From Verrucomicrobiota bacterium (GTDB lineage: Bacteria; Verrucomicrobiota; Verrucomicrobiia; Chthoniobacterales; UBA10450), in assembly GCA_003219395.1 (NCBI GenBank), contig QHOR01000060.1:2498-9701 (forward strand): a stretch of 7,204 nt of DNA, given 5' to 3'. Both the position numbers and the translations under genes were made by a program. The stretch's first letter is position 1. Every line of letters starts with the position of its first letter. Below, in pieces: positions 1 to 5,224 of this stretch. The notes under the pieces are model-generated. The model was not told the DNA's origin. It saw only the letters and a list, made by a program, of their open reading frames with translations, and did no database searches.

Positions 1-13
1 TAAATAGGTTGAC

Positions 14-39
14 TCGAAAATTCAGAGGCGTGTTTTCGA
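14..39. other. Small inverted repeat just downstream of the TonB-C lipoprotein gene
   Basis: TCGAAAA at 14-20 is the exact reverse complement of TTTTCGA at 33-39, with a 12-nt loop, four bases past the stop codon of the minus-strand gene that ends at 43. The position suits a transcription terminator for that gene. The stem is short and AT-rich, and no run of T follows it on the minus strand, so this is only a weak terminator candidate. Confidence 0.25.
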
Positions 40-42
40 ATC

Positions 43-1128
43 TCACCTTGTTTGAAATGTAACCGGAACGGTCGCGCCCCATTCCTGGCCCGGGGCGGAC
101 TTCCACTGTCGCAGCGTGCTGAGTGCAGCTTGATCGAGGACACTGTTTCCAGTCGATTGGACAACTTGGACGTTGGTGACGTTTCCCCTGGCATTGAAGT
201 TTAGCCGGAAACGACCCGACCACGTCGCGCCGGGACGAGAACGTACCTCAGAAGGAAACGGCGGCGCCGGCGCATAAATTAGTCGCGGTTTCGGCGTCGG
301 GCGCGGTGACGATGTAGGTGTAGGTGTAACTGTGGCTCGAACAGTTTCCGGCCACCGAGGTTTTGCGTCCGATGCGATTTTAGCCAGCAACGAGGCCACG
401 GCGTTCGAAGGCCGAACAATCGCTTTCTCACCAGGCGCTATCACCACCCCGACAACTTCGCCACCCGCATCCACGACCGGCAATCCGGCCGAATCGGGCG
501 GCAGCGTTGCGGCGATTTCCAAGCGATCCGGTTGCTGCGTTGAGACAGTTGTTTCGCGGGCGGATTCGGTGGCGCCTGCCAGTGCGCTTCCAACTACCCC
601 CACCCGCGTACCCGTTTTCACGTCTGGATTTTTATTCAACGTCAGAAATGGCACGCGCTTCTCATCGGCTTGAAGAACGGCCAGGTCGAGCGCCGTGGAA
701 GCTCCAAGCAGACCGGTGACATTGTAAATGTCGCCGTTTGCCATCTTCGCTACGGCATTGACACCATTCTCAAGTCCACGTGCGATCGTAACAAATCTGC
801 CATCGCCTGAAATGAAAAAAGCAGTCTGCGTCCGGAGCAATTTGCCCGAAGAATCAAACACCGTGATCCAAAACACTGCGGGGCGGACATTGTTCTCCAA
901 TCGCGCCAAATCGAGCGTCGGTCGCTGCGTGGTCTGCGACTGCGGCGTCCGGCTTAACGAGGTCGATGGACCCGAAGATTGGGCCGGAGCGAACACTCCG
1001 GGCGATGAAGAAGGCTGGGCCGCTGGGGATTCACCTGTTATTTGACCGTTTGATTTTTGCCCGCACCCTGCGGTCGCAAAGAGAGTCACGCAAAGCGAGC
1101 ATTCAAGGATAAGCCGGAGAAGTCTCAT
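43..1128 (-). CDS. Lipoprotein with degenerate trypsin-like domain and TonB C-terminal domain
   Basis: A 361-residue exported protein. Residues 1-22 look like a lipoprotein signal: basic start, hydrophobic stretch, then a lipobox-like TAGC with Cys22 as the lipidated residue; Thr at -3 is less typical. Residues 24-70 are a Ser/Pro/Gln-rich linker. Residues about 75-252 resemble a trypsin/DegP-type fold: FFISGDGRFVT (104-114), DLAVL (148-152, the usual Asp) and PDSAGLPVV (211-219, Ser213 at the nucleophile place). The place where family members have VTNAHV reads VTIARG, so His appears to be Arg117 and proteolysis is doubtful. A Thr/Pro linker (256-285) leads to a TonB C-terminal domain (about 287-361), seen in FPSEVRSR, LDQAALSTLRQW and the closing PVTF. 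In TonB proteins this domain contacts outer-membrane receptors; here it has no TonB membrane anchor, so its partner is unknown. The ATG at 1128 has no clear ribosome binding site. Domain calls are firm for TonB-C and moderate for the protease-like part. Confidence 0.85.
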   Translation of the reverse strand: MRLLRLILECSLCVTLFATAGCGQKSNGQITGESPAAQPSSSPGVFAPAQSSGPSTSLSRTPQSQTTQRPTLDLARLENNVRPAVFWITVFDSSGKLLRTQTAFFISGDGRFVTIARGLENGVNAVAKMANGDIYNVTGLLGASTALDLAVLQADEKRVPFLTLNKNPDVKTGTRVGVVGSALAGATESARETTVSTQQPDRLEIAATLPPDSAGLPVVDAGGEVVGVVIAPGEKAIVRPSNAVASLLAKIASDAKPRWPETVRATVTPTPTSSPRPTPKPRLIYAPAPPFPSEVRSRPGATWSGRFRLNFNARGNVTNVQVVQSTGNSVLDQAALSTLRQWKSAPGQEWGATVPVTFQTR

Positions 1129-1366
1129 CGGGCGCTACGCCCATAGTGTGGAACACAGAGCGTCGTCCAAATCAAGCCGACAAAACTCGAAGGCGGTGAA
1201 AACAACGCGACCGATCTTACCAAGTTAGCGAATTTGAGGATCGACCGAGATCGACGCCGCAAAAGTAATGAACGCAGCCGTGTGTTTTTGGGCTGCCTTT
1301 TCCCGGTCAGTACAGCTTATACGTAGCGGACGTCAGCTTCCTTATCGTCAATATCGGTTCCGAAAT
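1129..1366. other. Intergenic spacer between the DoxX-like and TonB-C lipoprotein genes
   Basis: These 238 bp separate two genes that both read leftward. No open frame with recognisable protein character lies wholly inside. The spacer should hold the 3' end of the DoxX-like transcript and the promoter of the lipoprotein gene. A small hairpin at 1274-1296 is listed separately. No convincing -35/-10 pair was seen; a TTGGAC followed about 16 nt later by CACTAT, on the minus strand around 1150-1180, is too weak to call. Confidence 0.6.
1274..1296. terminator. Weak hairpin, possible terminator after the DoxX-like gene
   Basis: GCAGCC (1274-1279) pairs with GGCTGC (1291-1296) around an 11-nt loop. 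Two outer A-T pairs extend it past one C/C mismatch. On the plus strand it is followed by CTTTTTCCC; on the minus strand, the direction of the DoxX-like transcript that ends at 1367, no clear T run follows. Its place in the spacer fits a terminator, but the strength is poor and chance is possible. Confidence 0.25.
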
Positions 1367-1822
1367 TCACGACACCGCCTTTACTGAGGCATTTGCCCGC
1401 GGTCGGGCTGCACTGCAGTAGCAAAGCAAAACCAGCGCAGCGAGAATCGCCAGATCTAGCGCCAGGTGCGCCGGAAAACTCCAATTCTGGCTGGCATGAC
1501 CGAAACATCCGCAGGTGATGTCAAGACCGCGAATTTTTGCCGCGATCGTGGCGATGAGGAAGACCACAACGAGAGCAGTTAAAATGGACAATGCGCCACG
1601 ATAGAAGAAACGAAAAATTAGAGCCAAGCCGCAAACAATTTCCAACCACGGCAAATAAAACGCCAGCCCCACGCTGACGACCCAGGGTAGAATTTTGTAG
1701 TGATCGATATCATGCGCAAACTGGACCGGGTCGAGTACTTTCAGCGCGCCGGCGTAAATGAAAATTGCGGCGATGATAAAATCGACAACCCGCCCGACGA
1801 AGTTGCGAAATGAAAAGCGCAT
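1367..1822 (-). CDS. DoxX/MauE-like four-helix membrane protein with a CGC motif
   Basis: A 151-residue integral membrane protein of the DoxX/MauE type. About four hydrophobic helices are visible: VVDFIIAAIFIYAGALKVL near the N terminus, LPWVVSVGLAFYLPWLEIVCG, a segment around ALSILTALVVVFLIATIAA, and ALDLAILAALVLLCYC near the C terminus. The ALKVLDP after helix 1 is typical of the family, and TCGCFG (Cys104 and Cys106) lies after helix 3, as in MauE-like members tied to disulfide or quinone redox chemistry. The exact reaction is not known. I chose the ATG at 1822; an in-frame TTG at 1828 adds two residues, and neither has a strong Shine-Dalgarno sequence. It lies 148 bp downstream of the rhodanese gene on the same strand, so it could be the last gene of that transcript or have its own promoter in the spacer. 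Confidence 0.85.
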   Translation of the reverse strand: MRFSFRNFVGRVVDFIIAAIFIYAGALKVLDPVQFAHDIDHYKILPWVVSVGLAFYLPWLEIVCGLALIFRFFYRGALSILTALVVVFLIATIAAKIRGLDITCGCFGHASQNWSFPAHLALDLAILAALVLLCYCSAARPRANASVKAVS

Positions 1823-1852
1823 CTTCAAGCAACCAAAAGCCCAACATGCAAT

Positions 1853-1879
1853 TGCGCAGTGAAACGATGAAACTGCGCA
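1853..1879. repeat. 8-bp perfect inverted repeat in the rhodanese/DoxX spacer
   Basis: TGCGCAGT (1853-1860) and ACTGCGCA (1872-1879) are perfect reverse complements around an 11-nt loop. Transcribed leftward with the surrounding genes, it would form a stable hairpin ending about 30 nt before the DoxX-like start codon. No T run follows, so it is not a classical terminator; it might affect mRNA stability or translation of the DoxX-like gene. It also overlaps one end of the octamer array. Confidence 0.5.
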
Positions 1880-1941
1880 GCGGCGAAACGGAGAAACAGG
1901 AACTTCGCCGATTCGTCCACTCGCCGATTCGCCGATTCCGT
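1854..1941. repeat. Octamer-phased degenerate repeat array
   Basis: Cut into 8-nt units from 1854, the spacer shows recurring words in strict phase. AAAC opens the units at 1862, 1870, 1886 and 1894. From 1910 the units are GATTCGTC, CACTCGCC, GATTCGCC and GATTCCGT. TCGCCGATTC occurs three times, at 1905, 1921 and 1929, at offsets of 16 and 8. On the minus strand the array reads as units such as GGCGAATC followed by CTCCGTTT-like words. It encodes nothing recognisable and lies wholly between two same-strand genes. The period is seen directly; its function, if any, is unknown. Confidence 0.6.
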
Positions 1942-1970
1942 CCGTTTAAATCGCACGTTCGGCGTTTTCT

Positions 1971-2399
1971 TCATCTGTTTTTCTTCACCCACGCTTCCCA
2001 ACCGCCCTGGAGCACAAACACCTCCGGAAGCTGCGCTTCCTTCCGCAGCCGTTCGCCTACCTCGCGCGCCAGATCGCAGCTTTGCGCGCTGCAATAAACA
2101 ACGACCTTTTTTCCAGGTGACCACGCTGCCAGGAACTGCGGCAGCAACTCATTCCAATGATCTTCATTCAAGGATATCGCTCCAGGCACGTGATCACGAG
2201 CAAACTCGTCATCCGGGCGGGCGTCGATCCAGATGGTGCTATCACCCCACGCCCGCGCCTGATCGACGCTCACCATTTCCGAAGGCGGAATCGGTGATTG
2301 CCACGAGACCTTGTCGCGAAAATAAATCGCTTGCCCTATACCCGGAACAAGTGAGAACGCGGCAAGAATAAGCGCCTGGCGCGCCAGTAAAAATTTCAA
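1971..2399 (-). CDS. Membrane-anchored rhodanese-domain protein
   Basis: A 142-residue protein with an N-terminal hydrophobic segment (about 5-27), probably an uncleaved anchor or signal, then one rhodanese domain (about 40-140). Visible hallmarks are IDARPDDEFARDHVPGAISL (58-77), the active-site strand and loop VVVYCSAQSC (99-108) with Cys103 as the expected persulfide-carrying cysteine, and the closing LQGGWEAW. Rhodaneses move sulfane sulfur between thiols; the topology would place this one outside the cytoplasm. Cys108 in the same loop could form a disulfide with Cys103. The start is TTG at 2399, overlapping the TGA stop of the DUF1573 gene (TTGA), so translation is probably coupled. The next Met is residue 42, too late for a complete domain with its anchor. 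The physiological substrate is not known. Confidence 0.88.
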   Translation of the reverse strand: MKFLLARQALILAAFSLVPGIGQAIYFRDKVSWQSPIPPSEMVSVDQARAWGDSTIWIDARPDDEFARDHVPGAISLNEDHWNELLPQFLAAWSPGKKVVVYCSAQSCDLAREVGERLRKEAQLPEVFVLQGGWEAWVKKNR

Positions 2400-3151
2400 T
2401 GTGTTTGACCAGTCGGCGCGGATGGGCGAGCTGGGGGAGTCGAACCGCCCGGCGGAACCGGAGCTTTCTGAATACTCGGCGCACCCGGAGCAACGGGCGC
2501 ACCCGGAGCAGTGGTGATACGGGCGGTGGCGTAAAATGTCTTGGGCGAATTCTCGGATTGGATGGTCAATGTCGACGCAATAGGACGGTTCGTGTCACTC
2601 GGTTTGATGTCAATTTTGAACTGTCCTTCGCCGGTTTCCTGGACTTTGGGCTGAAAATCCGGACTCGATGAAGTGACCTTGATATGTTTCACAGTAAAAT
2701 CCTTCCCGGCGCGGACCGTGATCGTCTTCGGATCCGGCTTTTCGCCTTGTTTCCAATACACAAACGTCGGACTGATCTCTAATTCCTGCGGGATAATAGC
2801 CTTGAGAGTCAGGACCGTTTTCTGATTCACGGCCTCGTCAGTTTCTACCGTCACCGTTTTGACCTGAGTACCTGTCCTATCGCCAATGTTAAACGTGGCC
2901 GTAATCTCGCCTGTTTCCCCGGGCCCAACCTGATCCTTTTGCGATTGCGCAGCCGTGCAGCCGCACGAGGCGTGGACCGACTTAAAATGAACGGGGGTCT
3001 TGCCGGCGTTTTGATATTTGAAGTGGCCGATCGCCTGTTTGTCACCACGTGCCGGGTGCAGCTCAACGGCGGTTTGCTCCCATTTCAATTCGGCCCGCGC
3101 TGCCAGGCAAAAAATAAACGATAATGTAAAAGTAAGAATGTGGGTTTTCAT
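2396..3151 (-). CDS. Exported DUF1573 protein with Pro/Gly-rich tail
   Basis: A 251-residue protein. Residues 1-20 form a signal peptide (LSFIFCLAARA, cleavage after Ala20), placing the mature protein in the periplasm or outside. Residues about 24-117 are a DUF1573-type, immunoglobulin-like beta domain: FKYQNAGKTPVHFKSVHASC, then CGCT with Cys63 and Cys65, then VGPGETGEITATFN. A second beta-rich part (about 120-212) follows. The last 36 residues are Pro/Ala/Gly-rich and look unstructured. DUF1573 has no settled biochemical role; the conserved CGC suggests metal or thiol chemistry, which is inference. Its ATG overlaps the rfbD stop (ATGA), and its own stop overlaps the rhodanese TTG, so three genes are tied in translation. 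Confidence 0.88.
   Translation of the reverse strand: MKTHILTFTLSFIFCLAARAELKWEQTAVELHPARGDKQAIGHFKYQNAGKTPVHFKSVHASCGCTAAQSQKDQVGPGETGEITATFNIGDRTGTQVKTVTVETDEAVNQKTVLTLKAIIPQELEISPTFVYWKQGEKPDPKTITVRAGKDFTVKHIKVTSSSPDFQPKVQETGEGQFKIDIKPSDTNRPIASTLTIQSENSPKTFYATARITTAPGAPVAPGAPSIQKAPVPPGGSTPPARPSAPTGQTH
2478..2510 (-). repeat. 15-bp direct repeat coding the APGAP tail
   Basis: GGCGCACCCGGAGCA occurs at 2478-2492 and again at 2496-2510, an 18-nt (six-codon) period inside the DUF1573 gene. It encodes the paired APGAP units of the low-complexity tail. The exact nucleotide identity suggests a recent duplication or slippage rather than only selection for the peptide. Confidence 0.8.
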
Positions 3152-4035
3152 TTTTTAGGATAGAAGCGCGTAATATAATCAGAGACGGCTTCGCGCCAAG
3201 TGCGAGGTGATACCCCAGTCAATTTCGTGTATTTCGAGGTGGAAAGCACAGAATAAACCGGCCGACGAGCGATCCAGTTGGCCATGTCTCGTAATTTCGT
3301 CTCGCCAATCGTTTTTGCTTTGAGAGGGAAGCCGGCATCACGGCAACAATCCACCGCCCATTGCGCGTATTGCTGCCAGCTGCATTGTCCTGCATTGGCA
3401 AAGTGCAAGATCCCTCCCGAAACGTTTTCGTCAAAGAACCGCGGTAGCATCGCAGCAATATCCAGTGTGTATGTAGGTGTCGAATGTTTGTCCGCGACGG
3501 CATCGACTTCTTGATTTTCCTGCGCTTGTTGGATCATTGCATCGATAAAACTCGGACGATCGGGTCCAAAGACCCAGGAGACACGCACCACCAGATTCTG
3601 GCGCTTCGCAGCCAGAACATTATTTTCTCCCGCCAGCTTCGACTCACCGTACACGCTGATCGGACAGGCTTGATCTTCTTCCGTGTAGGGCTCGTGTTTA
3701 TCTCCGTCGAACACATAATCGGTGCTGAAGTGAATCAGTCTGGCATTCTTCTCCTCGCAAATCTCGGTAAGAACATGTGGCGCCTGTGCGTTGATGAGAA
3801 AGGCGCGATCGGGTTCCGTTTCGCAAAGGTCGACTTTGGTGAAACCCGCTGCGTTGATTAGAATATTAAAGCTGGTGTTCCGCAGTTTCTCGCGGACGGC
3901 ACCGAAATCCGAGAGATCGAGTTGCGTGTGATTAAAACCGGCGACGTCGAATTTGCTGCGATATTCGCGTAGCAGCGCTGCGCCAAGTCGTCCGCCTGCG
4001 CCAAGAACTAACAGTTTCATTTGCGATGCCGACAT
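3148..4035 (-). CDS. rfbD: dTDP-4-dehydrorhamnose reductase (RmlD)
   Basis: A 295-residue short-chain dehydrogenase/reductase that reduces dTDP-4-dehydro-L-rhamnose to dTDP-L-rhamnose with NAD(P)H in the cytoplasm, the last step of the pathway. The Rossmann motif GAGGRLG is at 12-18, NAAGFTKVDLCE at 61-72, STDYVFDG at 104-111 with the catalytic Thr/Tyr region, YGESK (Tyr129, Lys133) is the catalytic pair, and RPVYSVLS (258-265) matches the C-terminal substrate-binding RPxxSxLS of the family. Full length. An alternative ATG at 4020 (residue 6, MKLLVLGAGG) resembles the common family start more closely; neither site has a clear ribosome binding site. The stop overlaps the next ATG by ATGA. It lies 199 bp downstream of rfbB in the same direction, with an antitoxin relic between. 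Confidence 0.93.
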   Translation of the reverse strand: MSASQMKLLVLGAGGRLGAALLREYRSKFDVAGFNHTQLDLSDFGAVREKLRNTSFNILINAAGFTKVDLCETEPDRAFLINAQAPHVLTEICEEKNARLIHFSTDYVFDGDKHEPYTEEDQACPISVYGESKLAGENNVLAAKRQNLVVRVSWVFGPDRPSFIDAMIQQAQENQEVDAVADKHSTPTYTLDIAAMLPRFFDENVSGGILHFANAGQCSWQQYAQWAVDCCRDAGFPLKAKTIGETKLRDMANWIARRPVYSVLSTSKYTKLTGVSPRTWREAVSDYITRFYPKK

Positions 4036-4044
4036 TCGCGCAGC

Positions 4045-4185
4045 TTACACGCCCTCCACCCTGAAGTTCGAGAGGCGCGCCACCGGGTGTCGATGTGAGG
4101 TAATAATAAGTTCCTTACCTTATTTCACGGCTGCGAGATGCCCGCTGAGATTACTCCTTAACGTGGCGACGCTTACAGATTCCAT
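4045..4185 (-). pseudogene. Broken, truncated Phd/YefM-type antitoxin relic
   Basis: Reading leftward from ATG at 4185 gives MESVSVATLRSNLSGHLAAVK, the characteristic start of Phd/YefM antitoxins (xxVSVxxLRxNLSxxLxxV). A TAA at 4122-4120 interrupts it, yet the same frame continues with GKELIITSHRHPVARLSNF, which matches the next part of the family (GEEIIITxRGRPVARL). The frame then drifts and stops at TAA 4047-4045. About 45 of the usual 75-90 residues remain. The AAA-TAA-GGT context would need one base change, for example TAA to AAA, to restore the reading. The dimerised DNA-binding half is what survives; the toxin-binding C terminus and any VapC/Doc/YoeB-like toxin gene are absent, and rfbD starts 10 bp on. 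This was too short and interrupted to appear as a normal open frame. A sequencing error at the TAA is possible but would not explain the missing C terminus. Confidence 0.72.
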
Positions 4186-4234
4186 GGACACACTGTGGCC
4201 CCGGCGAGGCGATGTTGCACTCAATTCTCGATAC

Positions 4235-5224
4235 TCAGTATCTTCCAGCGCGTTCGAGTAATGGCTGCCACCACGCAGAGTTTTCGATATACCACTGGAT
4301 GGTTTCATCGAGGCCTTCCTTGAAATTATGGCGCGGTTTCCAGTTCAACTGGCGTAGCGCAAACGACGAGTCAATCGCGTACCGCCGGTCGTGGCCGAGT
4401 CTATCCGTTACAAAACAAATCAGGCTGTGTGGCTTTCCAAGTTTATCCAGAATCATTCTTACAAGCTCGATGTTCACCATCTCTCCGTCGCCACCAAAAT
4501 TGTAAGTCTGTCCCGGTTTCCCTTCGAAAAGGGCGGCCACGATGGCGGCGCAATGATCCGTGACATGAATCCAGTCGCGCACATTCAGTCCGTCACCGTA
4601 AACCGGCAGTGGTTCGTCACGGAGCGCCTTGATGATCATGAGCGGAATGAGTTTTTCGGGAAACTGGTATGGTCCGTAGTTGTTCGAACAGCGGGTCACC
4701 AGCACTTCCTGCCCATACGTCTTGAAACAGGCAAGCGCGAGAAGATCGGCACCGGCTTTACTTGCCGAATAGGGCGAACTGGGGTCAAGGCGCGATTCCT
4801 CGGTGAATTTGCCGCCAGGGCCGAGCGAGCCATAAACTTCGTCGGTCGAGATCTGGATGAAGCGCTGGACACCGTGGCGGCGTGCGCAATCGAGCAGGAC
4901 GCTTGTGCCGATCACATTGGTGTGAATGAAGTTGAGCGGATCGTTGATGCTGCGGTCGACATGCGATTCAGCCGCGAAATTGATGACCGCATAGAATTGA
5001 TGCTCGGTCATCAGCGCATCCATTTGATCGGCGTTCGCGATATCGGCTTTGAAAAACTCGTAGCGTTCGCCATGTTCTTCGACCACGCCATCCAGATTGG
5101 CGAGGTTGCCCGCGTAAGTGAGGACATCAACGTTGGTCACGTACGTAGGCTTGTAATGTTGTAAAATATACCGAATAAAATTGCTCCCGATGAATCCACA
5201 GCCACCGGTTACAAGGATGCGCAT
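4235..5224 (-). CDS. rfbB: dTDP-glucose 4,6-dehydratase (RmlB)
   Basis: A 329-residue extended SDR enzyme converting dTDP-D-glucose to dTDP-4-dehydro-6-deoxy-D-glucose with bound NAD, in the cytoplasm. From the ATG at 5224: GGCGFIGSNF (7-16) nucleotide-binding motif, NVDVLTYAGNLANL (31-44), FAAESHVDRSI (83-93), STDEVYG (126-132) with catalytic Thr127, Asp128 and Glu129, YSASKAG (Tyr152, Lys156), CSNNYGPYQFPEKLIP (179-194), and DRLGHDRRYAID near 274-285. All catalytic residues are present and length is normal. A GTG at 5254 would add ten residues (GSALLVRAA-type lead) with no family support, so I prefer ATG 5224, although no Shine-Dalgarno sequence is seen. That ATG shares the CATG at 5222-5225 with the start of the divergent membrane protein gene, so no intergenic DNA exists. 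RmlA and RmlC are not in the window. Confidence 0.95.
   Translation of the reverse strand: MRILVTGGCGFIGSNFIRYILQHYKPTYVTNVDVLTYAGNLANLDGVVEEHGERYEFFKADIANADQMDALMTEHQFYAVINFAAESHVDRSINDPLNFIHTNVIGTSVLLDCARRHGVQRFIQISTDEVYGSLGPGGKFTEESRLDPSSPYSASKAGADLLALACFKTYGQEVLVTRCSNNYGPYQFPEKLIPLMIIKALRDEPLPVYGDGLNVRDWIHVTDHCAAIVAALFEGKPGQTYNFGGDGEMVNIELVRMILDKLGKPHSLICFVTDRLGHDRRYAIDSSFALRQLNWKPRHNFKEGLDETIQWYIENSAWWQPLLERAGRY
5151..5179 (+). promoter_or_regulatory. Possible promoter for the Agl23-like gene, inside rfbB
   Basis: TTGTAA (5151-5156), a 17-nt spacer and AATAAA (5174-5179) lie in the most AT-rich stretch near the divergent start, about 43 nt before ATG 5223. Because the two genes share their start codons, any promoter for the plus-strand gene must lie within rfbB. 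The match to the sigma-70 consensus is only partial, and the AT richness may simply reflect rfbB codons. Confidence 0.2.
5213..5217 (+). promoter_or_regulatory. Ribosome binding site deciding the Agl23-like start
   Basis: AAGGA at 5213-5217 lies 5 nt before ATG 5223, good Shine-Dalgarno spacing. It makes 5223 preferable to the upstream in-frame starts at TTG 5181, ATG 5190 and ATG 5217, the last of which overlaps the motif. It is the clearest ribosome binding site in the window and lies entirely inside the opposing rfbB reading frame. Confidence 0.5.

Noticed and set aside
304..330. Short GTAGGT tandem in the lipoprotein gene
   Set aside because: It encodes the Thr-Pro linker repeats; two units only, with no sign of phase variation.
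1317..1508. Open minus-strand frame overlapping the DoxX-like 3' end and continuing 50 bp past it, with a coding-looking tail NFGTDIDDKEADVRYV
   Set aside because: Its first two thirds are the out-of-frame shadow of the DoxX-like gene, and the tail matches no family I know. A frameshifted DoxX C terminus is conceivable, but the DoxX frame already ends at a normal length.
1825..2124. Minus-strand frame of 99 residues across the rhodanese 3' end and the octamer spacer
   Set aside because: It is rich in Arg/Ala with no domain, and overlaps the well-supported rhodanese in another frame.
4098..4124. Two overlapping 6-bp inverted repeats (AGGTAA/TTACCT and AATAAG/CTTATT) around the TAA of the antitoxin relic
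   Set aside because: Short, AT-rich and mutually exclusive pairings that are expected by chance in such a stretch; no evidence that they are an operator.
4391..5164. 257-codon plus-strand frame antisense to rfbB
   Set aside because: It lies wholly inside rfbB, whose motifs are complete. The translation shows no family motif, and long antisense frames are common opposite GC-rich genes.
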